From assembly GCA_029204225.1 (NCBI GenBank), contig CM055102.1:8104587-8168586 (forward strand): 64,000 nucleotides of DNA. The letters run 5' to 3'. The position numbers and the translations under genes are program-made. How positions within the stretch are numbered: position 1 is the first letter of the stretch; the number at the start of each line of letters is the position of its first letter. Below are positions 48,787 through 60,551 of the stretch, one piece after another. Under the pieces are notes generated by a model. It was not told the origin of the DNA, ran no database searches, and was given only the letters and a program-made list of their open reading frames with translations. This DNA comes from Diphasiastrum complanatum. Its lineage: Eukaryota; Streptophyta; Lycopodiopsida; Lycopodiales; Lycopodiaceae.

Positions 48787-49548
48787 AGGAAAAGCTAGTT
48801 GTATTCTAGATTGGGACCCTAACTTTGGAATGACAATTTGTGCCATGTCTAAAGTAAGGGTGTTTTTGGGATTACAATCCTTATATAGGCACCGTGTGTG
48901 AGTTGTAAAAGTCTGGAACTTTCCAGATGGAAAGGACTTTGTGAAGAGCTCATGTGTCTTTTAAGAATTGTAATACACTCTTATGATATGGTATGGTCTC
49001 GGGAATCTGGAGAGTTGGGATTAGTGAATCATAACTCAGATTCTAGGATATATTTTCTTGAGGCTCGTTCCAACAATCATTTTTATGGTACAATGTGTGT
49101 TATAAGAATAGAAATTAGCCACAAACATAACTTATATAAAGAATTTTGCAAAAGGTCAAGCACTTGCAAGGTAGAACTTCTCCATTTCAACATTTTATGT
49201 GGTTTTCTAAAGAATTATAATCATCTACATGCATCCTATATATTTAAAAGCCAACAATTTAGAATGTTACTTATATTTTACTAAACATAAAAATTTCTAC
49301 AAAATCAAAATTTTCTTGGTTTTTAAGAAGCCAACATCTTGCATTCTAAAGTCGATTTTTGAGAAAATTTGCCAGTTCCATTCCTAGACTATGCCAGTTT
49401 CCTCAGCACTGCTCCAAGTCTTACGCTCTTGGTCAATGTATTATCAAGATGCATCCCTCAATGTATTATAAAAATGAAGGAAGATCACAACAAGCAAGTG
49501 TTTTATTGCCTAAAGGGAAAAAAATTGTGTAGACCCACCCAGTACATT

Positions 49549-49571
49549 TCAGAACGTACAGTACGTTCTGA
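49549..49571. repeat. 23-bp palindrome
   Basis: TCAGAACGTAC and GTACGTTCTGA are perfect complements around a single central base. No repeat unit or element boundary was recognised around it. Confidence 0.85.
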
Positions 49572-51724
49572 CCCAAAAGGGTCCAAAATAGGTTTAAAGG
49601 CAAACACTATACTCTGGATGATGTTGTGATTATGTTAGAAAAAGCTCATTGTGAACCAGTAAGAATTAATAGTGTAAGGATTTGGATTACTTAGAGAACA
49701 GAATGATAGAGCAGTTCTGATGTGTAAATGTCAGTATAGGTGTCGTAGACAACCATAAAGAGAGAATGTGAAACGATTAGGCATCTGGGACAGTCGTGCA
49801 CTTCTCTGTTACTGACAAAAAGAAATGTGATTCATTTAGGCGTCTATGACAACCATACATTTCTTCATTAATGGGTTCTGATAATAGAGGAAAAAGAGTG
49901 AGAGTTATTCAAGCATTTAGCATGAATGCAATGAGCTGCGCCATCCATTGCGAAAAAAAGCCTACCTTTTGTAGTTTTTCATCTATCAAACTTAAGAAAA
50001 AGCCTACTCAAACTTGATAGCTTCCATTATCACTTTTGTGTATTTTCGTCTCTTAACTCGGTTTCCAGGAGTGTGATCCAAGGCGGAAGTATCTTATGTT
50101 TCAAAGGAAGGCATTCTTGACTTTTTTGCATACATTTTGGAACGCAATGAACAGTTTGACATTTCTTGACCAATCTGACACTGTCGTGTGGCAAAATGCG
50201 CTGACACCTGATGGAAAGCGCACCAAATTTATTTAAAAAAAAAGCAGATGCCTATTCTGATCTCTTTTTAACTACTATGAATCTATGCAAATGCTTTACA
50301 TATGTATTTTTCACATATTCATGTGGCGATCTAAAAATATGAGCCATTGATATTGAGCAAATCATAATCAGGGGACGAAGTGCCAAACATGTGTCGATAT
50401 TGAGAAAACTTTAGTACAAATGTAGATGTGACATACCATGATTTCAACTACATGTTTTGTGGGTGTTTACTCTCTAAAATCTTATTAAACCATAGTCACA
50501 TGGCCATCCAAAATAATTCCAATATAGAGATGGATATGCACATAAAAACTACTAGGTGTGAGAGAGAACACCTTTTTGAGACTTCAAATCTAGACCAAGG
50601 ATGGAGGATGGATAGAATGTATCAAGCTTGTTGTGAAATTGCTTGAAAAAATATAGTTTTGAGAGCTAGTTTGGATATAGTTTGTAATCAAGTGGATTTT
50701 GAGATCAAAAGAGATCAAAATCATGATTAATTGATCTATGCTGGGTACTTTATGGACTGAGGTGCTAAGGAATGTGTGAGATCACCAAAATTTGGATGGT
50801 TGGTGTTTCTCCAAGGTAGATTCAAATCTAGTGTATGATTGCTTGTTGGAAAGCTAGTGAAGTCTAGTTTGTGATGCAATTGTTTTCAAGCCAAATGTAC
50901 TTGTCCTGAAAAAGTTATTGGAATTCAAATGAAGGTGGGTATGGCACCCAACCTGGTGAGACATGCCAAAGGGAGGCTCACAACTAGCTTAAATCATCAA
51001 AAATCATGATTTTGCATTGTCAACCTAGGTTGATGTGTGATCTTGATGATATTTTTGTGCCATAGCCACACAGTGTCACACAAATCCATTGTGTTTGAGT
51101 TTTTTGTGAATTCCTTGAGTTTTTTCAAGTTTTTTTGAAGCTCGTGGAGGGAGTTGGCTCAAGTCTTGGAATTCTTCATCTTTGGAGTGAAGCAAGATCC
51201 AGATACAAGGAGAGATTGACATTGGTTGTGACATTGATCTCACATTGTGTTTGCAAGATCTCATAAGGAGTTGAATTCACATTCAAGAGAGAGAAGCAAC
51301 AAATTTGTGTAGAAAATAGGCAAGTCTCATTTGTTTGTCCAAGAATCTCAAGTTATGAGAGATCAAGTCAAGATTGGTGGAAAACTAGGACATTGTTTGT
51401 AGTCAAATCTTTTCAAATCCATTCCCACTCTCAAGAGGTAGAGTCATTGGTCTTGGTTGAGTCCAATAGGTGTGATTGGGTCTGATTTTGGTGTGATTTG
51501 ATTCAAATATAGTGTGCCTCAATCTTTGTGATCTAGGCAAGGTCCATTTTCCAAGGTGACTAGTTTGTTGGGTGAAGATTGACTCTTAGATTTGTGATCT
51601 AAATCTTTTGTAAATCTTTCTAGATTTTTGATGTGTTCAAATATCGTGTCTTGAGAGTCACAAAATTAGTTTGAAGAGTCATTTCACAAGTTTGTACTTT
51701 GTGTACAAGTACTTCCTCATCATT

Positions 51725-52695
51725 CAATGGAGTCAAATGAAAGGTCCAAATCAAGGTGCTACTATTGTGGCAAGATGGGGCATTTGGCCTTCAAGTGCTA
51801 CAAGAAGAAAAAGGATGAAGGAAAGCAAAGGGAAAGGTAAGTTTTCTAGATTTTCAATGAAAACTATCTCAGATCAGATCTGCTAGAGCTCTTCCAACAA
51901 TCAAGGTGGAGATGGCTTCATTAAGGAGGAGTCTCTCATGGCATGCATGGATGCACTCGCAATTTCTATGGAGGAAATCCTTGGTGGATTGATGTTGGAC
52001 AAAGTCACATATCACTTGAAAAAGAGAGTATTAAGAAGTACATTCTTGTTTCAAATGGTGTTAGAATATGTGATTCATGGAATAGGAACCATTCCTATTT
52101 GGCTTTAAATCAAGGAAGAAATCAAAGCCTGAAAATGTGTTGTATGTGCTTTCATTATCTAGAAATGTGTTCAGTGTGAGTCAATTAGTTGACAAAGGAT
52201 GAAGTGTCAAGTTTGATTGCAACGTTTGCTTTATCATCAAAGGAGAAAAAGTCAATGCAAAAGGGATTGGAGATGGTAGGCTCTTCAAGCTTAATATTTG
52301 TGTGAGAAGTAATCACATGCTGGAAGTGAAGGAAGCCAAGGGAGAGCTCATTTCTCAAGACGAGAGAATGGAGCACTCAAATCTAAATTGAAGAAACAAA
52401 AATCGACGAAGAGAATAAGGCCATGCAACACACACCTTACAGGAGGCTAATTGGATGATCGTTGATGTATCTAGCAAATAACATGTGCCCTGACATTGCT
52501 TATGTCGTGTTTAGGATGAGCTAATTCAACGTGAACTCAGGTCCTATACACTGGAAGATTGCAAAGCGAATCCTACAGTACCTTCAGAAAACGAAGGATT
52601 TTGGGCTATGTTACTCCCGTGATGCCATATTCTAGTTGCACTCCTACAGTGATGCAAGTTGGGCATCACTCAAGGACGACTGTAAAAGTGTCTCA
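51725..52695 (+). pseudogene. Copia E9 relic: zinc knuckle, protease, then RNase H
   Basis: A knuckle (CYYCGKMGHLAFKC, about 51755-51800) is followed by a protease with WWIDVG where DSGA is expected. The downstream block follows (HGIGTIPIW, then FIIKGEKVNAKGIGDGRLFKL). At about 52410 the sequence jumps to the RT/RNase H boundary (PYRRLIG, ILQYLQKTKDFG, YSDASWASLKDDCKS). Integrase and most of RT are deleted, and many stops and frameshifts are present. It is cut at 52695 by the end of Gypsy G3. Confidence 0.8.
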
Positions 52696-52758
52696 GGAGT
52701 ACCATGTATCCAAGACTAGGAGTATACTGTATCCTATGTACTGGTCATGGACATAACA
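52696..52758 (-). repeat. 3' LTR remnant of G3 (63 bp) with purine tract
   Basis: On the minus strand the tract AAGGAGGGAAGAA (about 52759-52775) precedes TGTTATGTCCATGACC. The match to the 5' LTR stops at GGAGTACC, where E9 sequence begins. Confidence 0.9.
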
Positions 52759-52786
52759 TTCTTCCCTCCTTAAACTGTTTCTATCC

Positions 52787-54156
52787 TTAGAAACTAAAAT
52801 TCGAGAAATTCTTCTTTATGCTATCAACTCTCTCCCAAAAATCATCATATTCAGTATGACCCTTCCACCGAATTAAGCACTCAAAGATAAAACGATTTCT
52901 CAATTTTTTATCTCTGGTTCTGAGCACTTTCTCAGGTTCCAAATGTACACTAAGTGACAGATCTTCCAAATGGGGTAAATCCTCATCCGATCCAACTGTA
53001 TCACCATCATGTAAACTTAGTTTCAAACGACTTACATGAAACACTGTGTGTGCAGTTGATTTTCCTTGAAGATCTAGTTCATACGCCAAAGAACCAATTC
53101 TACGTACAATCCTGAAAGGTCCACAATAATGGGTAGATAGCTTGTAATGCTTTCCTGTACGTAACGTCTTAGAATCTTTTGGAATCCTAAGATATACCCA
53201 GTCATCAACTTTAAAATCCCTTGGAGATCTCTTAAAATTGGTATAGTGTTTAGCTCTATCCTGAGCACTCTGGATACTATCCTTAGCCACTTGCAACATT
53301 TCTTGTATATCATCAACCTTTTGGATCTTAACAGACTTTGTCTCAACATTTACTGGAGATCTAGGTTGAAAACTGTACATAAGCATAAAAGGACTGTAGC
53401 TTGTAGCAGAATGTTTTCGATTATTATATGCAAACTCAACCAGTGGGAGATAATATTTCCAATGAGATTGCCTGTGAGAAACATGCGTCCTCAATATATC
53501 TTTCATAGTTTGATTAGTCCTTTCTGTCTGGCCATCTGATTCAGGATAATCATAAGAACCCAAGCTCAAAGAAATTTCCAGTTTATGGAATACTGCTGAC
53601 CAAAAGTGACCTCTGAACTTAGGATCTCTATCACTACCAATGTCACTTGGCAGACCATACAACTGAAATAATCTTTCAACAAAGATCTGGGCTAAATCAG
53701 AAGCCTTTATAGTTGACTTGACTGGTATGAATGCAGCTAACTTAGTTAACCGATCCACTACAACCCAAATAGAATCATTTTGTCGTTGGGTCTTTGGAAG
53801 TCCAACTACAAAATCCATAGATATGTTTTTCTATTTCTTATCTGGGATATCTAACGGATGGAACAAACCACCAGCCTTATGGCGTTTAGCCTTTGCTAGT
53901 TGACAGGGCTTGCATTTGACAACATATGACTCGACATATGGCTTGAGCTTTGGCCAATAAAATTCCCTCTTAACCAAGTCCAGAGTCTTGTGAATACCGG
54001 GATGTCCTGCACAGGTATGTCATGACATTCAAACAAAATCTTCCATTTGAGCTCATCATCACCAGGTACGCAAACTTTCCCATTCTGAAATAGTAATTTA
54101 TCTCAAATGGTGAACTGTTCCACAATCTTCTTATCTTTTTTAGTCAGTTGAGTCCC
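52787..54156 (-). pseudogene. G3 integrase with chromodomain
   Basis: The frame from 53818 is open for 343 codons. It carries the integrase core with D2 (MDFVVGLPKT), D63 (GSDRDPKF) and E99 (DGQTERTNQ), a D-35-E spacing for the last pair. The GPFRIVRRIGSLAYELDL barrel region follows. A C-terminal chromodomain-like segment (LIRWKGHTEYDDFWERVDS, about 313-333) would target histone marks and assigns the element to chromoviruses. Upstream, 53819-54156 holds the HHCC zinc-binding linker, broken by several stops. The intact end probably still reads as integrase, but it has no functional connection to RT. Confidence 0.9.
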
Positions 54157-55835
54157 CTATGTTTCTGACTCAACACTGTCCACATTTCTTCTGGTCTGAA
54201 CAATGTTCCAAATGTGACCAAAATGGGAATCCGATTCATATTTTCCTCTCAGCAAAAGATATAGATCCATAGAAATCTGGGTGAATGACAACTCGTTCAA
54301 TTCACCGATCCAACTAAGAGCATCTGCAACTTGATTAGAGTTGTCTCTTATGTAACAGATTTCATGATCGAATTCTTGCATCAATTCAGCCCATCGAGCT
54401 TTTCTCCTCCGAAGATCATGTTGATTACAAATATACTTAAGAGGCTGGTGATCCGTATACACTACAAACTTACTACCATACAAGTAGTGTCTCCAGGTTT
54501 TAAGTGCATGGACTACAACAAACCATTATCCTTTTCATGCGTAGTATAACGCAACTGAGGACCAGTGAGTTTTTTGCTTTCAAACGCTAATGGCCTATCC
54601 ATTTGTAATAGAACTGCTCCAACTACAACATCACTTGCGTCTGTTCTCACGACGTAAGGTAAATCTGGATTTGCAATTTGTAACACGGGAGCTGAAACAA
54701 TCATTGTTTTAAGTTTCCCAAAACACTGATTCAATTCCTCGTTCCAAACAATAGGCGGACTAGGTTGATTCCTCTTTTTCTTTTTACTAACAATTCCTTT
54801 TGTCAGATTATGAAGCGGTGCTGCTAACTTAGGATAATTCTCAATAAATCTCTTGAAGAAAAGTGTAAAACCTAAAAAAGACTTTACCTGCCTGGAATTG
54901 GCCACTTAATCACAATCTTGATTTTGTCCTCGTCAATCTTGATCCCATTTACTATGATCTTATGACCGAGATAAAGCAACTCTTGCTTAAAAAATTCACA
55001 CTTGGACTCTTTAGCGTAGAGTAACTCCTGACAGAGCTTCATCAAGACAATTTTTAAGTGTTCTACGTGTTCCACCAATGATTTATTGTAAACGAGAATG
55101 TCGTCTAAGAATACTACCACAAACTTTCCCAAATATGGACGAAATAAATCATTCATCATTTGCTGGAACGTTGCTGGAGCATTCGTTAATCCAAATGGCA
55201 ACACTAAATTCATAATAACCAGATCTAGAATGAAATCCTGTCTTTTGGACATCTTCTGACTTAATTCTTATTTAATGGTACCCTATCCTGAGATCTATCT
55301 TGGTGAAATACCGTGATCCACCCAAGTGATCTACAAGGTCATCCATCCTGGGTAACGGATATTTATTCTTCATAGTCACTTTATTAAGGCCCTTGTAATC
55401 CACACACATCCGAAAACCTCCATCTTTCTTCGCTTTAAGAAGAACAGGAGCGCCCCATGGTGATTTACTAGATTGTATATGTCCCATCCTCAAATAGTTT
55501 TCTATTTGATTTGAAATCTTTGTCTCCTCTTTTTGAGAGAACCTATAAGGTTGTCTAGAGATAGGTTGACTTCTTGGAATTAACTCAATCTTGTGGTCTA
55601 CTGACCTAGACGGTGGTAAACCATGAGGTAATTCAGATGGAAAAACATCCCTAAATTCATTAATGATCTGTTCTTTCACTGCTTGTTCATGATCTAAATT
55701 TGATGAGTTAAGAATTTTTGAGAATTCACAACCATTTAGATTCATTTCAGGAACATCCACAACTGGAATAACATAAATTGAAAAAACTTCATAATCAAAA
55801 TAATCCAATGCTTCCATTTTATTAACTGTAGAAAT
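54157..55835 (-). pseudogene. G3 reverse transcriptase and RNase H
   Basis: RT begins in the frame from 55817, with [28 protein letters not shown] and [15 protein letters not shown]. In-frame TAG at 55836 and TAA near 55272 interrupt it. A frameshift then leads to the block with LPFGLTNAPATFQQMMN and the active site FLDDILVYNKS (about 55100). Further frameshifts near 54900 and 54510 separate the connection domain (VKSFLGFTLFFKRFIE) and RNase H (YTDHQPLKYI, about 54450; DALSW). All expected blocks are present in order, so the ancestor was a complete Gypsy RT. Confidence 0.9.
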
Positions 55836-56336
55836 CTAATCCAACGGACGTACAAAACTACTACCAAATAATGTAACTACCTTATCACCCTCCTTGAAAG
55901 TGAGAACATGCTTTTCAAAATCAATTAACAGAGAAGGCGATTTACTGAATAACCATTCGTAACCTAAAATTACATCAGTACGAGCTAGGTCTAAAACATG
56001 AAAATTAACTGATTCTGTGTGTCCTTGCATCAAAACTGGGAGCTTTGGGACTTTTACATTCCAAGTCTCCAACTCTGCTCCTGAAGCTAGATAAACTTTA
56101 TATCTATGATTGCTGGCTTCAGTTTTCAAGCTGAGTTTCTGCACAAGACAAGAATCAATAAAATTATGAGTTGAACCACTGTCCAATAAAATACTCACTT
56201 CTTGATCTTTAATTGTGCCAATTAAACGAAAAAGTTCATTAGGCAAGAAAGAAGTAGTACTAAAAGAACATTCACACTCACAATCAGTCTGGTTAATTTT
56301 CAAAGTCTTACCATTGCCTCCTGGGATTTCAATCAT
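55836..56336 (-). pseudogene. G3 protease
   Basis: A retropepsin-type aspartic protease with DSGSTHNFID at residues 52-61, where the catalytic Asp is D52, and the later block RTDVILGYEWL. It starts ATG at 56336 and overlaps the gag stop by a few bases in another frame. It ends at an in-frame TAG at 55836, after which the same frame continues toward RT. That suggests a nonsense mutation in a former pol frame. Confidence 0.85.
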
Positions 56337-57237
56337 GTGAGCAGACCCTTTTTCTTTCTGGACAAAATTTCATCGTATGTCCAGGCTTTTTACAAATAAA
56401 ACATAACTTTTCTCTTTTAGCCTTTTCCCTGGACATAGATTTCTTGAATCTCTTCCTCTTCGGTTTCCTGGGTTCCGATGCTGCTTGATCTAATTCATCA
56501 AAGTATTTTGCTTGGTCTGGACCACACTTCTTAACCTTCTTGGTTTTCAAAGTGGTTGGAATTTGCGCAAATTGCTTCTTAGATGCCACCACTGTGGAAT
56601 CATATGCTTTCGCAATCCGAAATGCATCCTCGAGGCCTTGAAGCACATTTCGCCTACATTCGTTCTGATAGTCGGCTGGCAAACCTAGGACAAACTGCCA
56701 TAATGCCAACTTCACATCGAATGATGGAACCCTATTCCATAGGTCCATGAATTCCTGGATATAAGAGTCGAAACTCTTTGTACCCATTTTGCAGTTCACG
56801 AACTTTAGATAGTAGTCTACATCATCAGCAATTACAAAAGCCTTTTTGAAAACTTCCGCAAACGCATTCCAAGTAGTTGGCTTCACCGGTAAATCTTGCC
56901 ACCATGATGACGCTTTTCCCCGTAAGAACAGCACGACACTTTCAATTTTCTTCTCATCAGGAACACCGTGCAGATTGAAGTAACTACTCCACTTGGCCGG
57001 CCAGTCCTCGACGACCTCAGGTCTCTTCTCCTTCTTTTCGCCCGCATAAACCTCCGGTTGAAAACCGAGATTAGGTGAAGACATCAATTTGACTTGATTC
57101 AAAAGAACCTCCATTTGCTGATCTCTCATCTGATTACGATTATTCATATTATTTAGTGTCGTACTCAACTGTTGACAAATCACCATATAAGATGGCGCAC
57201 CTAGATTTGCAACATGATTTGAAGTTTCTTTGGCCAT
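56329..57237 (-). CDS. G3 gag (302 codons)
   Basis: The structural protein of the particle. The ATG at 57237 is followed by an uninterrupted frame. Residues about 70-200 form the retrotransposon gag domain (AKWSSYFNLHGVPDEKKIE, FLRGKASSWWQDL, LWQFVLGLPADYQNE). A Lys/Arg-rich stretch (about 255-277) precedes a CCHC knuckle at 279-292 (CFICKKPGHTMKFC). The frame stops at 56329 just after the knuckle, and protease starts in an overlapping ATGA arrangement. Many chromoviruses have gag and pol in one frame, so this junction is either a programmed frame change or a one-base mutation. The gag itself shows no lesion. Confidence 0.9.
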   Translation of the reverse strand: MAKETSNHVANLGAPSYMVICQQLSTTLNNMNNRNQMRDQQMEVLLNQVKLMSSPNLGFQPEVYAGEKKEKRPEVVEDWPAKWSSYFNLHGVPDEKKIESVVLFLRGKASSWWQDLPVKPTTWNAFAEVFKKAFVIADDVDYYLKFVNCKMGTKSFDSYIQEFMDLWNRVPSFDVKLALWQFVLGLPADYQNECRRNVLQGLEDAFRIAKAYDSTVVASKKQFAQIPTTLKTKKVKKCGPDQAKYFDELDQAASEPRKPKRKRFKKSMSREKAKREKLCFICKKPGHTMKFCPERKRVCSHD

Positions 57238-58966
57238 CTCGATATATCTATCCTGGAAATTACTAAATTTAGTTAATTTCAGCTTAACTCATAATGAAGT
57301 ACTGTTGACCAAAACTTGACTGAAATTAACTCCAGTATGGTCAAATGATTATTTTTAGTCAATTTCATAGATATTACAAGAAATTGGAAAAAAAACTAAA
57401 AATTTCGAGTTTTCGCACTTAATTTTTTTTAAATTTTTTTTACGTTTTCTAAAAATTCATAAAAAAATCACAGTCAGTTACTAAGCAATCGAAATCAAAA
57501 ATTCGATTCATTGTTCGATTCTTAATTTTACTTCATTAATGTCCATCAGGCATGCAAGACATACGACATTAAACTGATTTTTTACTTTACAAAATTTTAC
57601 GTAAAAATTCAGTTGTACGAAAATTGTCAGCTATAAAATCCAGTTTTGTATCTAACCGTCAGAGTACATGCGTATGACCACTCAAAACAGATCTATCAAA
57701 CTCATGCATGTCAAAATCACTCAGAGAAACCACATGCAGAAATTCCATGCAAGCACAGTACTTAAAAATCAGAAATTGTCATGCATGCAATCATAACAAT
57801 TGGAAATTTTACCAATTTTGCTCACAAAATTGCAAAATTTCAGATGCTCATATCTTTGGCTATTGGACACCAAATTGGGTGCTGTAAAGCTCAGTACAAA
57901 GGGAAACCCAGTGAACAAAACACTTGCCATGTCAGCCTGCCACCTAGGATTCACACGTGCGAGTTCAGAACAGCCAATTAAGCTGTAGGAGGGCACAAAT
58001 TGTCAAAAAATACGCAAACACTCAACCAAGCCTAAAAGTGATGATCCAAACAGTCTTAAATGGTCTCTAAGAGTTCCATGAAGCCTTCATACGGATCCTA
58101 TGAAGCCATATGGGCTGAGAACCATGAATTCTTGGTTTCTAGAAGTCACAATTGCTACAAACTTGATGGAATTGAAACATAAGCCTCTACCCATAAATTT
58201 ATAGGTCTAATAGCTTGCTAGGAAGGTAAAAAAGAATACAAATCATGCTGGAAAAAATTCAGAATGATCCTCTTATGGATTTAGAGAAATTCATCCCCCA
58301 AAATTCACCAAAATTGGTCAATTTTTGACACTTTTTGACTTCCTTCTTGGCTCTAACTTCTAGGACAGCTTCAGTAGACTATGATTCATCTTTTCACAGC
58401 TTCAATTGATGTTCAACAACCTCCTACCATCCAATTTTATGAAAAAACAAGCAAAAATCATGAATTTTAGCCCTTTCTAAGTTTTTTTTCACCATGCACA
58501 ATTGGAAATTAATGGCCAGAACATTTTCCCAATCCACATGCAATCCAAAATACAGAATTACAAGCAATCAATTGATCTGCCCTTGCTGGATTTTGACCCT
58601 CCATTTTGTGCCAAAAACATGGAAAACAAGCCAAATTTGCCCACAAAAGAGTCTAGAATCCAAATACATGGGAAGATCCAACATGCAAACTGAATTTCAA
58701 CTATTTCAAAGTGAATTAACTTGTTGGAAATTTCAAATCCTTCACTAGTTTTGAGCTACACATGCTAAAACTCCAAAAAAGACACCAAAATTGATTTCCT
58801 AGCACAATTCTCCATAAGCCACAATGAATTTGAGAGAGATATGGAACATGCAAATTGAATTTGGGAAGATCCACCAACTTGCAACCTTTCTCCTCTCCTT
58901 GGATGAAATTATTAGTTGAATACCACCAAGCTCCAATGAAAAGCACCACCTCTCCAAGCTTGTAAG
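57238..58966 (-). other. Long leader of G3
   Basis: 1.73 kb between PBS and gag, AT-rich, with no credible ORF. The plus-strand ORFs here have no family likeness. Confidence 0.7.
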
Positions 58967-58982
58967 CCTTGTTCTGATACCA
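58967..58982 (-). other. PBS of G3
   Basis: The minus strand reads TGGTATCAGAACAAGG one base after the LTR end. It resembles the initiator-Met site for the first nine bases and then diverges. Confidence 0.85.
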
Positions 58983-58983
58983 C

Positions 58984-59502
58984 TGTAAGGGAAGCTCCTT
59001 AGATCCTTCTTACAAATCCTAAACACAAAAGGATAACACACTGTGGAGAAACCACCCAACCAAGTAGAAGCATCCAATCAATCTCTAGAAGCCTCACCCC
59101 CAAGCCAAGCAACAACAAGCATGAAAGTAGAGTGAGAGCTTGGCAGTGAATCAAGAACCATGATGAGGAGTAGGGCGAGTTTGGACCTTATATAGAGCCT
59201 AATGCATCCTGGGCACATAGCCATGCATAGCCCTGTGTTCCCTATACATAGATTCACCTAGAATAGAGTCCTATGCATGGACCAACTATTCATAGAACTG
59301 CTATTGATAACTAGACTACACATGCATACACTGTCTCATACCTTGTCTAAACTTAGTGTGTTCTGGGCCTCACAAGGAAATTAGTTACTTTCGGGTCACG
59401 TCCAATATGATGTGGCATAACTAACAGCTTGTTTCACTGGAGTACCGTGCATCCAAGACGAGGAGTATACTGTATCCTATGTATTGGTCATGGACATAAC
59501 AA
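58984..59502 (-). repeat. 5' LTR of G3 (519 bp)
   Basis: On the minus strand it starts TGTTATGTCCATGACC and ends CTTCCCTTACA. The first 63 bp match the 3' LTR remnant at 52696-52758 with a few differences. Confidence 0.9.
59186..59197 (-). promoter_or_regulatory. LTR TATA box of G3
   Basis: CTCTATATAAGG on the minus strand, about 305 bp into the LTR, in the expected U3 position. Confidence 0.65.
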
Positions 59503-59769
59503 CGACACTCTGATGAAATGCCTTAGGATTTGATTTACAGGGTGCCTTCGCTTTTCCTAGGGCACCTTCGACATTTTGTAAGATAGTGTCGCCTTTTTTG
59601 CCTGTCACAAATCACGTGTAAAAACACAGTGTCGCATTTTTGCCTTTTCTTTGCCTGTGAGAATTTGCATGTAAACGTGCAGACTGCAAGACAACGTGAG
59701 TAAATCTGCAGCACAAATGGAGGCAGATTAAAAATGGGATTTAGGAGAATAGAGGAAATAAATCCAACA
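59503..59769 (-). repeat. 3' LTR of Copia E10, truncated by G3
   Basis: On the minus strand it starts TGTTGGATTTATTTCC after a G-rich tract (AAGGGGGGG). It aligns with the first part of the LTR at 60552-61540. It is cut at 59502 by the G3 LTR. Confidence 0.88.
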
Positions 59770-59776
59770 CCCCCCC

Positions 59777-60551
59777 TTAATGTGGATCCGTGAATGCCTT
59801 GATCTTCAAACTGAGCAATGCACAAAATTTGTTGTGTGCATTAACACTTACTGCTTTCGTAAAAATATCTGCGACCATGTCCTGCGTTCTACAGTACGTT
59901 AAGCTCACCTCCTTGTTGAGAACTTTGTCCCTGATGTAGTGATATCTGATCTCAATGTTCTTACTCCTAGAGTGAAATCTAGGGTTGGCCGATAAGGCAA
60001 TAGCACTCTGATTATCACAAAATAAAATTGTAGGGCCACACTGATACAGATTAACATCTAACAGTAAATTTCTCAACCAAAATGCTTCCTTAATAGATTG
60101 AGAAGCAGCAATGTATTCTGCTTTTGTAGAAGAAAGTGCGATAGAGGTTTGCTTACGACTGTTCCATGAGATAGGACCGCCATTGAAGAAGAATGTAAAT
60201 CCAGATGTGGATTTATGATTGTCTACATCTATTCCCTAGCTTGCATCAGAATAACCATGGAGTTGATGGAGATTGTCGTTGCTGACATCTCCATAGCAGA
60301 TGCACTGGTCCATGGTAGCTCGAATATATCTCATGACTCGTATGAGAGCCTTCCAATGGGTAATGCCAGGATTAGCCATATATTGGCTTAGTGTGCTTAC
60401 TGCAAAAGATATATCTGGTCTTGTACAGACCATTGCGTACATGAGATATCCAAGTATCGATCGATACAGATACTCTCTCATCTGCTCCTCTTCCTGCTTG
60501 GTCTGGGGACATTGGTCCTTTGACAAATGCAGGCCTGGATCCATTGGTGAG
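59777..60551 (-). pseudogene. E10 RT end and RNase H
   Basis: Minus-strand blocks: MDPGLHLSKDQ, SILGYLMYAMVCTRPDIS, ITHWKALIRVMRYIRATMD, LHGYSDAS, LLFCDNQSAIAL-like, FHSRSKNIEIRYHYIRDKV and VADIFTKAVS. Stops near 60236 and around 60080-60120 break it. It ends close to the purine tract. The upstream end at about 60551 is cut by an inserted LTR. It is the same family as E8. Confidence 0.9.

Larger units (their letters stand above)
45021..51724. other. 6.7 kb without a recognised gene
   Basis: The first 500-600 bp are presumably the leader of the Gypsy element whose PBS is at 45008. No gag or pol domain was found after it. The rest is AT-rich with only short ORFs of no family likeness. It holds several perfect inverted repeats (listed separately) and a TATA-like CCTTATATAGGC near 48880, which could mark a solo LTR. 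The last kilobase may be the leader of Copia E9. A low-copy intergenic origin is possible. Confidence 0.45.
52696..59502 (-). mobile_element. Ty3/Gypsy chromovirus G3
   Basis: Nearly complete on the minus strand: 5' LTR, PBS, long leader, gag, protease, RT, RNase H, integrase with chromodomain, purine tract and 63 bp of 3' LTR. Pol is disrupted by stops and frameshifts. Its 5' side lies in the LTR of Copia E10. Its 3' LTR is cut and joined to Copia E9. Confidence 0.95.

Noticed and set aside
45021-51724. Host gene with introns
   Set aside because: No conserved domain or credible exon series could be seen; short ORFs only. Transcript data would be needed to overturn this.
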